NCBI GenBank assembly: GCA_019637175.1
Contig: JAHBWD010000072.1
Location: 1-41,389 of the forward strand
Direction: 5' to 3'
Origin: Labilithrix sp.
GTDB taxonomy: Bacteria > Myxococcota_A > Polyangia > Polyangiales > Polyangiaceae
DNA: 41,389 bases
Shown: one piece after another, positions 24,456-33,269 of the stretch
How the letters are laid out: each line of letters opens with the position of its first letter
Numbering within the stretch: the stretch's first letter is position 1
Position numbers and translations under genes: made by a program
Notes under the pieces: model-generated
Databases searched by the model: none
Told to the model about the DNA's origin: nothing
The model's input: only the letters and a program-made list of their open reading frames with translations

Positions 24456-25378
24456 GTGAGCCTCGCGACCGCGCCGCCCGGCGTGAGCCCGACGGAGGCG
24501 CTGCTCTTCGGCGCCGTGATCCACAGCGCCGCGCCCGCGGCGGCGGCGACGCCGCCGATCACGAACATCGCGGTCGACACGTTGCCTGCCGATCGCGCGT
24601 CGTTCCACGCCTCGAAGCCCGCGCGCTCGGAGCACTGCTTGGGATCGGGGCAGAGCGCCTTCGCGTCGCTGTTCGATCCCATCGAGACGATCCCGAAGAC
24701 GCTGCCGAGGAGCACGCCCGCGCCGCCGACGCCGAAGGCGACCATCGCGAGCGTGCGCTGCGTTCCGCCCGCGTCTTCGCGCGGCGTCGTCACCGTGGAC
24801 GCGGCGCTGGGATCAGGCGCGAGATCGGGGATGCTCACCGTCGACCGCGCGCCCGCGGTGAGGCTCAGCGTATTGCGAAAGGGCTGCTTGCCGCGCGCGG
24901 TGGCCTCGACGACGTGGTCGCCGGGATCGACGTAGTGACCTTTGGCGAGATCCTGTTCGGTCACTTGCGTGCCGTCGACGGTGATGGCGTCGGGACGCGA
25001 CGTGCCGGTGACGACGACGGTCAGCATCGGCGTCTCGACGTCGAGCTTCGCGAGGCGGTCGCGCGCGCGCTGCTCGACCTCGGCGCGTCCGGTGGCGTGC
25101 GCGATCTTGGCGACCTCGCGGAAGAGCGCGCGCGCGCTCGCGAGGCGGCCGACGCGCTGCCAGCACTCGGCGAGGTTGAACTGCGTGCCGAGCGCAGGAT
25201 CGAGCCTTTGGCTCGCTTCGAGCTTGTCGCACGCCTCGGCGAAGCGGCCCGCGTCGAAGAGCTTCGTTCCTTCTTCGAAGAGCTGCTCGGCCTTGGCCGC
25301 GTCGGTCGTCTGCGCCGACGACGCGCGCGCAGCGAGCGAAACTGCCGCGACCAGGGCGAACGTCAAGGCGCGTCGCAT
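24449..25378 (-). CDS. Secreted TPR/PEGA-like protein with membrane hairpin (module A)
   Basis: 309 residues. Signal peptide to about residue 22 (SSA cleavage). TPR-like helices cover about 25-115 (AEQLFEEGTKLFDAGRFAEACDKLEAS, LAECWQRVGRLASA). A PEGA-like beta segment follows at about 120-190 (VTGTSRPDAITVDGTQV, GDHVVEATARG). Two hydrophobic helices near 208-233 and 267-287 enclose a loop with AKALC then CS (a Cys pair likely to be oxidised outside the cytoplasm). Same plan as the protein at 31219-32232. It lies 9 bases downstream of the kinase gene and is coupled to the lipoprotein gene. Likely role: periplasmic adaptor between kinase and lipoprotein (inference). Confidence 0.83.
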   Translation of the reverse strand: MRRALTFALVAAVSLAARASSAQTTDAAKAEQLFEEGTKLFDAGRFAEACDKLEASQRLDPALGTQFNLAECWQRVGRLASARALFREVAKIAHATGRAEVEQRARDRLAKLDVETPMLTVVVTGTSRPDAITVDGTQVTEQDLAKGHYVDPGDHVVEATARGKQPFRNTLSLTAGARSTVSIPDLAPDPSAASTVTTPREDAGGTQRTLAMVAFGVGGAGVLLGSVFGIVSMGSNSDAKALCPDPKQCSERAGFEAWNDARSAGNVSTAMFVIGGVAAAAGAALWITAPKSSASVGLTPGGAVARLTW

Positions 25379-25387
25379 GGCCCCATC

Positions 25388-26977
25388 TTAGTTGCCATGA
25401 CGATTGCGGAGCAGCCCCGAACTGTCGGCCGGAGGTGAGGGAGGGGAGGAGAGGGCGGGCGGCGCGGGGATCGAGGCCGACGGCCGCGCGGAGGGCAGCG
25501 GCTTTCGGACTTGCGTCGCCGCGGTCACGGGCGTCGACGCCGTGCTCGTCGCGCCCGTGGCGCTCGCCGGAGGCGCCGGCGCCGTGGGGTCGACGCCGGG
25601 CACGAGGCCCGTCGTGGGCGCGCGCGCCGACGGATCGGCGCTCGCGATCACGTCGGTCGGCTCGGGCGGCGCGCTCGCCGCGCCCTTCCCCGGATCCGCG
25701 GGCGGATCGCGCAGCGCGACGGCGCCGAGCACGATCCCGACGACCGCGAGGAGCGCCGCGCCGCCGAAGGCGAACGTCATCGTGCGTGTCTTCTTCTCGT
25801 CGGCCGATCCGCCCCACGCCGAAGACGTCTGCCGCGACGGCGCGTCGAGCGGCGGCCGCAGCGCCGAGCTCGGCGGCGTCGGCGCGCTCGCCGGCCCGAC
25901 GGGCTCGCCGCTGCGGTACGAGCCGCTGCTCAAGGGCCCGAGCGGGACGGTCTGCGCCGGCACGCGACGCGACGACACCGGCAACCGCGGATCGCTCTGG
26001 CGCGAAGGCAGACGCGGATCGCTGCCGCGTCCGGCGGCGAGCTTCGGATCGCTCCCGTGACCTGCGCGCGCGATGCGCGGGATGCGCCCCGGCGTCTCTT
26101 CGGTGCCGAAGGGCGCGAGCGCCTCGGCGAGCTCGAGGACCGTCGCGAAGCGAGCGTCGGGGCTCTTCTCGAGGCAGCGGCCGACGATGTCGTCGAGCTC
26201 GCGCGGCACGTCTTCGCGCGTCGCCCGCATCGTGTGCGGGATGTCGGCGGTGATCGCGGCCGCGAGCGCGGGCAGCGTCGGTCCGTCGAACGGCGGCGTG
26301 CCGGTGACGAGCTCGTGGAGGACGACGCCGAGGCTCCAGATGTCGGTGCGCGCGTCGACGTCTTTCAAGCAGCGGACCTGCTCGGGAGACATGTAGAGCG
26401 GCGAGCCCATCGTGCCTTGCGTCTTCGTGAGCGCCATGGTGCCCGGCTCTTCGGTGGCGGCCGCCTTGGCGATGCCGAAGTCGATCACCTTCACGACGAT
26501 CCCGTCTTCGGTCGTCGCGGCGAACAGGTTCGAGGGCTTCAGATCGCGGTGGACGATCCCGGCGGCGTGCGCGTGAGCCAGCGCGTCGCAGGCCTGCACG
26601 ACGTAGTCGACGCACACGGGGATCGGCAGCTGCCCCAGCGAGTCGGCGAGATCGGATCCCTCGAGGTAGTCGAGGACGAGGTAGGGAAGCCCGCGCTCGT
26701 CGGTGCCGACGTCGTGCACGCGCGCAATGTGCGCGCTGCGGATCTTGACCGCCGCGCGACCTTCGCGGACGAAGCGCTCGACGAGCTGCGGGTCCGCGCA
26801 CTCCGGACGGAGGAGCTTGAGCGCGACGCGCTCTTGAAGGTGCACGTGGAGCGCCAGATACACGACGCCCATCCCCCCGACCCCGAGGACGTCGTCGATG
26901 CGATATTTTCCTACGAAGAGAGAGCCCGGCTCGGGCATTCCGGCGGGGAGCTCCTCACGCGAAGCCGTGGTTCCCAT
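25388..26977 (-). CDS. Transmembrane Ser/Thr protein kinase (module A)
   Basis: 529 residues. All Hanks kinase motifs: GVGGMG (32-37), VALK (K54), HRDLKPSN, IDFG, SPEQ, DIWSLG. The kinase domain ends near 285. The juxtamembrane region has three spaced SDP(K/R)L motifs (GSDPKL, GSDPRL, QSDPRL), then a Ser/Pro-rich stretch, one membrane helix (about 400-423) and about 105 outer residues rich in Pro/Ala/Ser/Thr without a folded-looking domain. A TATGAT box lies about 20 bases before ATG 26977, so this transcript seems to have a short leader. First gene of a three-gene operon with the TPR/PEGA-like and lipoprotein genes. Substrates unknown. Confidence 0.93.
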   Translation of the reverse strand: MGTTASREELPAGMPEPGSLFVGKYRIDDVLGVGGMGVVYLALHVHLQERVALKLLRPECADPQLVERFVREGRAAVKIRSAHIARVHDVGTDERGLPYLVLDYLEGSDLADSLGQLPIPVCVDYVVQACDALAHAHAAGIVHRDLKPSNLFAATTEDGIVVKVIDFGIAKAAATEEPGTMALTKTQGTMGSPLYMSPEQVRCLKDVDARTDIWSLGVVLHELVTGTPPFDGPTLPALAAAITADIPHTMRATREDVPRELDDIVGRCLEKSPDARFATVLELAEALAPFGTEETPGRIPRIARAGHGSDPKLAAGRGSDPRLPSRQSDPRLPVSSRRVPAQTVPLGPLSSGSYRSGEPVGPASAPTPPSSALRPPLDAPSRQTSSAWGGSADEKKTRTMTFAFGGAALLAVVGIVLGAVALRDPPADPGKGAASAPPEPTDVIASADPSARAPTTGLVPGVDPTAPAPPASATGATSTASTPVTAATQVRKPLPSARPSASIPAPPALSSPPSPPADSSGLLRNRHGN

Positions 26978-27136
26978 GGGCGCGGAGCAGGCGACCGATC
27001 ATAACAACTCGTGGTTCGCCGAGCGAATTCCAAGTCGTGACGATCGGCACCTTCGGTAGACGTACGCGTGGGCCGTTCGTTTCTTCCATCCGGCCTTTTC
27101 CGTGAGCGATGTACGTCTTCCGCGCCTATCCACCAC

Positions 27137-28075
27137 CTATCCGCCGCCCGCGTCCAACGTGAAGCTGCCCACGATGGGCACGTGGTCGGAGAGCCCGCGG
27201 AAGAGCCCGTTGCGCTGGCCGAAGCGGTGGGTGCCTTCGAAGTCCGTCCAGCGCAGGGCGCCTCCGCTGAAGACGTGATCGAGGTGCATGCGCATGTTCA
27301 TGAACCCGGCGGTGGGCCACCTGACGAGCGCGTCTTCGTCGAACCGGTGATGGCGCGCGAACGGATCCGACAGGCCGCTCGCGATCAGCGTGCGGTAGAC
27401 GGGCGAGCCCGGCAGGGCGTTGAAGTCTCCGCAGACGACGAAGCGCTCGCTCTTGCGCTCGGTGGCGACGAACTTCGCGAGGTTCTTCGCCTCCTCGATC
27501 TGGTTGGGGCCCCAGCCCATGCGCCGCGGCTCGAACCAGAACTCGCGCGAGAGCGTCGTCGGGAGGCTCAGGTGCGTGTTGAAGACGTCGAGGTCGACGC
27601 CGGAGGCGTGCTCGACGCGCAGGTGCGCGCAGATGCGCGTCTGCTTGAGCCGCTTCACCGGGTGGATGTGCCGGTAGGTGATGTCGTGCGGCGTCCCGGC
27701 GTTGTGGTGCGAGACGTTGAAGCCGCTCCGCGCGACGACCGCGAGGCCGGTCGTGTAGATCGGCGTCACGCTGAAGCGGTACGTGTGCGCGGGGAAGTAA
27801 TAGGCCTCGTACGTGTCTCTCCGCCCGGCTTGCAGCAAAGAGCGGTGAAGCATCTGCATGAAGCGCTCGAGCTGAGTCTCTCCGTCGGGCGCAGGGTGCG
27901 CGAGGTTCGAGCGGAGCGAGGTCGTCTCCACCTCTTGGAGGCAGATGACGTCGGCCAGCGGCGTCAGGTGGGCGAGCGCTTGCGCGATCCGGCCCATCGA
28001 TTTGGCCGTGCTTGCGAGGCCGCGCGTGCCGTGACCGAAGTAACGGACGTTGTAGCTGACGACGCGCAAGACCAT
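27137..28075 (-). CDS. Endonuclease/exonuclease/phosphatase (EEP) family hydrolase
   Basis: 312 residues, no signal peptide. Family motifs in order: SYNVR near 7-11 (N9), CLQEVE (metal-binding E48), NTHLSLP, GDFNALPG, LDHVF and SDHVPI (H298). These make the Mg-dependent DNase I/exonuclease III/inositol-phosphatase fold. The substrate cannot be told: DNA, phosphoinositide or other phosphodiester. It starts 47 bases upstream in coordinate from the transglutaminase-like gene end, same strand, so co-transcription is possible, although TAGACT precedes its ATG by 10 bases. It sits between the two kinase modules, but I see no specific link. Confidence 0.88.
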   Translation of the reverse strand: MVLRVVSYNVRYFGHGTRGLASTAKSMGRIAQALAHLTPLADVICLQEVETTSLRSNLAHPAPDGETQLERFMQMLHRSLLQAGRRDTYEAYYFPAHTYRFSVTPIYTTGLAVVARSGFNVSHHNAGTPHDITYRHIHPVKRLKQTRICAHLRVEHASGVDLDVFNTHLSLPTTLSREFWFEPRRMGWGPNQIEEAKNLAKFVATERKSERFVVCGDFNALPGSPVYRTLIASGLSDPFARHHRFDEDALVRWPTAGFMNMRMHLDHVFSGGALRWTDFEGTHRFGQRNGLFRGLSDHVPIVGSFTLDAGGG

Positions 28076-28085
28076 CGCACGTAAG

Positions 28086-28091
28086 AGTCTA
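28086..28091 (-). promoter_or_regulatory. -10-like TAGACT in front of the EEP gene
   Basis: TAGACT (minus strand) ends 10 bases before ATG 28075. Same hexamer and distance as the box in front of the hydrolase at 18569. Confidence 0.35.
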
Positions 28092-28123
28092 GATCGATTG
28101 GTGGTCGGGAGGATGGCCCGCGG

Positions 28124-29596
28124 TCAGGGCCGAGCGTTGACCTGCACGGCGCCTGCGTAGGCGTACGTGCCGTAGCGCTCGTGGTTGGCGTAGAGGCGAA
28201 CGTCGTACGTACCGGCGGCCGGAAAATCGCAGCGCATCGTCGTGTGTCGATTCCCCGCGCACTCGACCCGAGCGCCGCCGGTCTTCGGCGCGTAGTCGGC
28301 CAGGAGGAAGACGCCGCGTGGGTTCTTGATCGACAGCTCGATCGAGCCGGCGGTCGTGACCTGGGATCGATCCGGCGCGACGAGCTCGAGCCCGTGCGCG
28401 AAGAAGGCGGGCGCCAGCACCGGCCTGCGGAAGAACTCGACGCGCGAGAGCGGCCGCTCGAGCAGCTGCCACTTCGGGGCGTCGGGGAAGTGCGTGACCG
28501 CGAAGAGCTCGGGCGGCGTGAAGAGGTACTCCGTCTGGTACCTCTTCTGGAACGAGGCGCCGTTCACCGAGCCCGCGTTCCACGTCGCGTCGATGAGGTA
28601 CCACGCGGCGCCGATGCGGGCCGCGTTCCACGCGTGGCTCTCGCCTTCCATCGGCGCGTCTTGCGAGCGGGCGTCGCCGACGACGTAGAGGATCTCGTCG
28701 CCGGTCACCTTTCCGAGCGCCGCGAGGAGCTTGGCATAGCCCGCGCAGACGCCGACGCGCGAGCGGAAGACGTGCTGCGCGTCGCCGGCTTCTCGAGGGA
28801 TGTTCCGCGCCGCGTACGCGGGCGCGTCGTAGGCCACGCGATCGGCGACCCAGTCGTGGAGCGCTTTGACGCGCGACATCGGATCGGGCTCGCGCTCCTG
28901 GATGTACTTGCCCACGCTCTCGATGCTGACCTCGACCTCTTTCGGCATGTTCGCGACGACCGGATGGAGCGTCGCAGGCCAGGGATACGTCGGGCTCGGC
29001 GTCGTCGTCGGCATCGGTGAAGGTGGCGCCTCGGCGCTCGCGGCGGGCAGCGGCGCCGGAGCGGCGCTCGCGGTTGGCACCGGCGTCGGCTGCGGACTCG
29101 CGTCGTCGCTCCCTTCCTGTCGATACGGGTTGTCGCGGCTGGCGCGGTAGAGCCACTCGAGCCCGCCCGCGCACCCGAGGAGCGCGCTCCGCGTGCGCTC
29201 CGCCGCGGCGCCGTGATGCCCGTCGAGCATCCAGTCGCCGCGCGTCGAGAGCGCGACGAACGCGCGCGAAGGAAACGCCGCGAGCAGCACGACGAGGAAG
29301 AAAACGTTGATCGCGAGCGTGCGGAGGATCAGCCGATCGGAGAAGGTGAGAAACCGCCGCTTCGCGCCGCCGGCCACGCCGCGGAGGCGGAGCGCCGCGA
29401 ACCCGTCCCACGCGAGGGGAAGACCGGGAAAGAGCAAGAGCCCGCAGACGACCGGGAGCCACGTCGCGCGATTCGCGAACGCCGCGAGCGACGACGCGAT
29501 CCAGACGCCGAAGAGCGGCGTACAGACCATCGCGGCGATGCACGCCGCCTTGAAGGCGACGACGAAGGCCGACGTCGAGCGCTCGCCACGTGCCAA
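28124..29596 (-). CDS. Membrane protein with transglutaminase-like (KY-type) domain
   Basis: 490 residues. Three N-terminal hydrophobic helices (about 11-40, 45-68, 88-115), a Pro/Ala/Thr-rich spacer (165-205), then a transglutaminase/protease-like core. Its triad is C284 in GVCAGYAKL, H321 in ESHAWN and D336 in LIDATWN, in the order and spacing of the family. A C-terminal beta domain (400-490) follows. Most of the protein should face the periplasm. Such domains act as proteases or cross-linkers, or only as scaffolds; all three catalytic residues are present. TTG 29596 is chosen because TAGCTT lies 9 bases before it and no better start is in frame before the first helix. Confidence 0.85.
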   Translation of the reverse strand: MARGERSTSAFVVAFKAACIAAMVCTPLFGVWIASSLAAFANRATWLPVVCGLLLFPGLPLAWDGFAALRLRGVAGGAKRRFLTFSDRLILRTLAINVFFLVVLLAAFPSRAFVALSTRGDWMLDGHHGAAAERTRSALLGCAGGLEWLYRASRDNPYRQEGSDDASPQPTPVPTASAAPAPLPAASAEAPPSPMPTTTPSPTYPWPATLHPVVANMPKEVEVSIESVGKYIQEREPDPMSRVKALHDWVADRVAYDAPAYAARNIPREAGDAQHVFRSRVGVCAGYAKLLAALGKVTGDEILYVVGDARSQDAPMEGESHAWNAARIGAAWYLIDATWNAGSVNGASFQKRYQTEYLFTPPELFAVTHFPDAPKWQLLERPLSRVEFFRRPVLAPAFFAHGLELVAPDRSQVTTAGSIELSIKNPRGVFLLADYAPKTGGARVECAGNRHTTMRCDFPAAGTYDVRLYANHERYGTYAYAGAVQVNARP

Positions 29597-29605
29597 GGCA
29601 GGCGC

Positions 29606-29611
29606 AAGCTA
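29606..29611 (-). promoter_or_regulatory. -10-like TAGCTT in front of the transglutaminase-like gene
   Basis: TAGCTT (minus strand) ends 9 bases before TTG 29596. It is part of a 105-base divergent region with another such box for the kinase gene at 29702. Confidence 0.3.
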
Positions 29612-29688
29612 AGCACGACCGTGCGTTCGCGCCACATCGTCGAGCGTACCGGCGCCGCCGAGGCTACGCGGCGCCGGTACGGTTGGGC

Positions 29689-29694
29689 TACACT
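29689..29694 (+). promoter_or_regulatory. -10-like TACACT in front of kinase module B
   Basis: TACACT ends 7 bases before GTG 29702; no Shine-Dalgarno between. Leaderless start likely for the module B transcript. Confidence 0.5.
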
Positions 29695-29701
29695 GGCCGT
29701 C

Positions 29702-31216
29702 GTGAACGCATCGCGCGCCACGCTCGCGGCCGGGACGCAGGTGACGCCCAGCGTTCGCCTGCTCGAGCCGCTGGGCGCCGGCGGCATGGGCGCGGTCTGG
29801 CTCGCCGACAACACCGCGCTCAAGACGAAAGTCGTCGTCAAGTTCATGCTCGGCGGCCTCGACTCGAGCTCGACGGCGCGCGCACGCTTCACCCGCGAGG
29901 CGGAGGCGGCGGCGCAGGTCAAGAGCCCGCACGTCGTACAGATGTTCGATCACGGCGTCACGAGCGACGGCGTTCCGTTCATCGTGATGGAGCACCTCGA
30001 GGGTCGCGATCTCGGCGCCGAGATCGCCGCGCGCGGCGCGCTGCCTCCCGCGCAGGTCGTCGTGATCGTGATGCAGGTCGCCAAGGCCCTCGCGAAGGTG
30101 CACGCCGCCGGGCTCCTTCACCGCGACATCAAGCCCGACAACATCTTCCTCGTGAGCGGGGACGACGACGATCTCTTCGTGAAGCTCCTCGACTTCGGCA
30201 TCGCCAAGAGCCACGTGACCGAAGCCGAGGCGATCTCGATCGACGGAAAGACGAAGACGGGGCAGGTCGTCGGCACGCCGTTCTACATGAGCCCGGAGCA
30301 GGTGACGGCGCAGAAGGCGATCGATCTGCGGAGCGATCTGTGGTCGCTCGGCGTCGTCGCGTTCGAGGCGCTGACGGCGCAGCGCCCGTTCGACGGGCCT
30401 TCCTTCGGCGCGCTCGCCGTGAAGATCGCGACCGGCGTTCCCCACAAGCCGACGGATCTCGTCACGACGCTGCCGCCGAGCGTCGATCAGTGGTTCGCGC
30501 AGGCGTGCGCGCGCGAGCCGAGCGCGCGCTTCGCGAGCGCGCGCGAGCTCGCCGACCGCTTCCGCGCGGCGTTCGAAGGCACCGTGTCGCTGCCGCCGAC
30601 CGTGTCGGGCATGAGCGACTCGGGGCCGCGCGATCGCACGGTCTCCGGACCGGAGATCGTGGCGTCGAGCACGGATCACGCGGACGGCGATCGGCCGTCG
30701 TTCGTGCTCGCGTCGACGGTGCAGGAGGCGGAGCTGGCCGATCGTTCGGCGCTCGCGCGGAGCGAGCCGGGCGGCGCCGCGCTCGCGATCCGCGGTGAGT
30801 CGAGCCCGCCCGCGCGACGAAGAAGGGGGCGCCCGCGCGGCCTTCTCGCGGCGACGGTCGGGCTCGTGATCGCCGCCTCGGCCGCGGGCGTGCTCGTCGG
30901 TCGGGAGTCGAGCGCGCCTCGCGCGGGGCCGAGCGGAACGGAGCACACAGCGATCCCCACGGAGACGGTCGTGATCGCGAGCGTCGCGCCGAGCGCGGAT
31001 CCGATCCCGATCCCGCGCGCGAGCGTCGTCGCGACGGCGAGCGCGGATCCGATCGCGAGCGCTTCGGGCTCGGCGTCGGTGCGGCGCCCACCGCCGAAGA
31101 TCACGCCTCCCGTCACCGCGGCGGTGGTGAAGAGCGCGGCGCCGCCGGCCTCCACCGTTCCCGCGCCCGCGCGATCGCTGCCCGCGCCCACGGCGAGCGG
31201 AGACATCCTCTTCTGA
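29702..31216 (+). CDS. Transmembrane Ser/Thr protein kinase (module B)
   Basis: 504 residues with GTG start. Motifs: GAGGMG (25-30), VVVK (K47), HRDIKPDN, LDFG, SPEQ, DLWSLG. The kinase domain ends near 285. A Ser/Asp-rich linker, a basic stop-transfer segment (RRRRGRPRG), one membrane helix (about 380-400) and about 104 outer residues follow, the last rich in Pro/Ala/Ser. The plan is the same as the module A kinase, but the juxtamembrane SDPRL repeats are absent. The TPR/PEGA-like gene starts 2 bases after the stop and the lipoprotein gene 3 bases after that, a tight operon. Ligand and substrates unknown. Confidence 0.93.
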   Translation: MNASRATLAAGTQVTPSVRLLEPLGAGGMGAVWLADNTALKTKVVVKFMLGGLDSSSTARARFTREAEAAAQVKSPHVVQMFDHGVTSDGVPFIVMEHLEGRDLGAEIAARGALPPAQVVVIVMQVAKALAKVHAAGLLHRDIKPDNIFLVSGDDDDLFVKLLDFGIAKSHVTEAEAISIDGKTKTGQVVGTPFYMSPEQVTAQKAIDLRSDLWSLGVVAFEALTAQRPFDGPSFGALAVKIATGVPHKPTDLVTTLPPSVDQWFAQACAREPSARFASARELADRFRAAFEGTVSLPPTVSGMSDSGPRDRTVSGPEIVASSTDHADGDRPSFVLASTVQEAELADRSALARSEPGGAALAIRGESSPPARRRRGRPRGLLAATVGLVIAASAAGVLVGRESSAPRAGPSGTEHTAIPTETVVIASVAPSADPIPIPRASVVATASADPIASASGSASVRRPPPKITPPVTAAVVKSAAPPASTVPAPARSLPAPTASGDILF

Positions 31217-31218
31217 CG

Positions 31219-32232
31219 ATGCGCGCGTCTCTCGCTCGAGGCTTGCTCGGTGTGGCCCTCACGCTCGCGACGACGAGCGCGCGCGCCGAGCCGCCCGCGC
31301 CCGCGCCCGCGCCCGCGGCGCGCCCCGCGGGACGAGCCGAGCCGTCGGCGGGCGATCTCGCGACCGCGCGCAACGCCCTCCGCGAAGGCCTCGCGCTGCG
31401 CGACAAGGGCGATCTCGCCGGCGCGCTCGCGCGCTTCAACACCGCTTACGATCTCGTGCAGACGCCGGTGACGGGCTTCGAGCTCGGCAAGGCGCACATG
31501 CTCCTCGGTCACGTGCTTCAAGCCCACGAGCTGTTCAAGCGCGTCGTTCGCATGCCGCCCGCGATGGAGGAGTCGCAGCGATCGGCCGCCGCGCGCGAAG
31601 AGGCCGAGCGACTCTCGGCGGATCTCGAGCCGCGGATCCCTTCGCTCCAGATCCACGTCAAGCTCCCGCCCGAGGCGACGTGCGCGGTCCAGATCGACGA
31701 CGAGCCGATCGCTCTCGCGGGACCGACGACGCCGCGCGCGGTCGAGCCGGGCAAGCACGTCATCGTGGCCAAGGCCGGCGACGGCCCCGAAGAGCGCGTG
31801 AGCATCGAGATCGGCGAGGGCGAGACGAAGGAGGTGCACCTCGCGCCCCAGTGGATCAAGCCGGCGGCGCCGGCGCTCCCTCCGGGGAGTCAAATCGTCT
31901 ACCTCCGTCAAACCAACCCGCTCGTCTTCGTCGGCTTCGGCATCGCCTCGGTCGGTCTCTTGCTCACGATCGTCTCCGGCGTCACCGCGGTGAACGAGGC
32001 GAGCAGCGCGAAGTCGCTCTGCGGCGAGGAGTACTGCTCTCGCGACGTCCGCGAGGGCGAGATCAAGGTCGCGCATCGCTGGGGCATCGCCACCATCGTC
32101 TCGGGCGCGGTCACGATCGGCTTCACGGCGCTCGGCATCTACGGCGCGCGGACGCCGATCAACGAGAAGGTCGTCACCGGCGTGCGTCCTTACATCGGAG
32201 GCACGACGATGGGCCTCGAGGGGCGGTTCTGA
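31219..32232 (+). CDS. Secreted TPR/PEGA-like protein with membrane hairpin (module B)
   Basis: 337 residues. Signal peptide to about residue 23 (ARA). An Ala/Pro linker leads to TPR-like helices (about 50-135: REGLALRDKGDLAGALARFNTAYDL region) and a PEGA-like beta segment (about 140-215: VQIDDEPI, PGKHVIVAKAG). Two hydrophobic helices at about 234-258 and 289-308 enclose a loop with AKSLCGEEYCS. The tail ends VRPYIGG...GRF. It has the same layout as the protein at 24449-25378, including the Cys pair between the two helices, despite low overall identity by eye. Second gene of module B. Confidence 0.83.
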   Translation: MRASLARGLLGVALTLATTSARAEPPAPAPAPAARPAGRAEPSAGDLATARNALREGLALRDKGDLAGALARFNTAYDLVQTPVTGFELGKAHMLLGHVLQAHELFKRVVRMPPAMEESQRSAAAREEAERLSADLEPRIPSLQIHVKLPPEATCAVQIDDEPIALAGPTTPRAVEPGKHVIVAKAGDGPEERVSIEIGEGETKEVHLAPQWIKPAAPALPPGSQIVYLRQTNPLVFVGFGIASVGLLLTIVSGVTAVNEASSAKSLCGEEYCSRDVREGEIKVAHRWGIATIVSGAVTIGFTALGIYGARTPINEKVVTGVRPYIGGTTMGLEGRF

Positions 32233-32235
32233 CCG

Positions 32236-33012
32236 ATGCAGCGCGCGCGGCGTCTCGCTTGCCTCGTCGGGCTCGTCGTCGCGGGAGGCGCGCTCGCCGG
32301 CGCGTCGTGCAAGACGTTCGACTTCCCCGAGGGAACGTGCCGCAGCGAGAGCCTGATCGCGATCGCCGACGACGCCTCCGCGCACCACGCGTGCGCGACG
32401 TGCCTCGAGGGCCGCGACGCTTGCGATCGCGTCGGACGGTGCGCCGCCGACGAGCAGTGCGCGTCGAGCGTGAAGGCGACGCACGCGTGCATCCTCGTCG
32501 GCGGCACGCATTCGAAGCGCGAAGAAGAGGCGTGCAAGCGGGAGAAGCTCGGCGGCGCCGACGCCGCCGTCGAGGCGTTCGAGGCCATGAGCGGCGGCTG
32601 CCGCGCGTCGTGCGGAATCGAGCTCTGTCAGCTCGATCCCGCGATCGCGCAGATCGGCTCGGCGACGTGCGACGGCTGCATCAGCGCGGCGTGCTGCGGT
32701 CCGCTCAACGCGTGCTACGCGAACCGGACGTGCAAGTTGATCCTCGACTGCGTCGCCGCGAGCTGCGGCGAAGCGCTCTCGTTCGGGGACTCGGCGTCGC
32801 CCGACGTGCCGTGCGAGCAGCTCGTCGATCGCGGCCCGCCCGCGGGACTGCCGTCGTGCATCGACGGCTGCATCCGCAGGTTCCTCTCCCGCGAGCCCGA
32901 AGGTCAGGCCGGGCTCTGCCTCGCGGCGCGCGTCGCGCTCTGCGGTCAGCGCGCCCGCGGCTGCGATCGCGCGTGCCCCGGGCCGGCGCGCGACGCCGGC
33001 GCGGGCGACTGA
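32236..33012 (+). CDS. Cys-rich lipoprotein-like protein (module B)
   Basis: 258 residues. The N-terminal signal ends AGASC (C25), a loose lipobox. The mature part has many Cys, often in CxxC or CC pairs (CATCLEG, CDGCISAACCG, CIDGC, CGQ...CDRAC), so it should be a disulfide-rich secreted domain. I recognise no named family. It occupies the third place of the kinase operon, where module A has a propeller lipoprotein; the third gene thus varies while the first two keep their plan. It starts 3 bases after the TPR/PEGA-like stop, so translation is probably coupled. The exact sorting (lipid anchor or free) is uncertain. Confidence 0.8.
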   Translation: MQRARRLACLVGLVVAGGALAGASCKTFDFPEGTCRSESLIAIADDASAHHACATCLEGRDACDRVGRCAADEQCASSVKATHACILVGGTHSKREEEACKREKLGGADAAVEAFEAMSGGCRASCGIELCQLDPAIAQIGSATCDGCISAACCGPLNACYANRTCKLILDCVAASCGEALSFGDSASPDVPCEQLVDRGPPAGLPSCIDGCIRRFLSREPEGQAGLCLAARVALCGQRARGCDRACPGPARDAGAGD

Positions 33013-33164
33013 AGGCACGCGAGGCGTACGCGAAGGTGAAAGGTGAGGAGGGCGCGCGCGTCGCGATCATGAAGAGGAGGAGCGACAGCGCTCGCGGCCG
33101 CGCGACGTTCGGAAATGAGCGAAACCTCACGGTTTGGGTGGCGCGGCGTTCTCCGCGTCCCCGT

Positions 33165-33205
33165 CGGAGACGTTCGGAGACGCCTGGATCACGCTCGCCT
33201 GGATC
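33165..33205. repeat. Two pairs of short direct repeats upstream of a promoter
   Basis: CGGAGACG occurs at 33165-33172 and 33175-33182 (10-bp period). CGCCTGGATC occurs at 33181-33190 and 33196-33205 (15-bp period). They lie just upstream of an AT-rich stretch (33211-33252), 80-120 bases before GTG 33283. The spacing near whole or half helical turns suits activator binding, but this is inference. Confidence 0.4.
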
Positions 33206-33269
33206 GAGAGATAGCCATGTAGGTATACGGATTCTTTCAGTTTTAATGTATCTCCGCGAGGCGCGATGC

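Noticed and set aside
27075..27115. GGCCG...CCGGCC followed by TTTT on the plus strand, considered as a terminator
   Set aside because: No plus-strand gene ends upstream of it, and the stem is short with a long loop.
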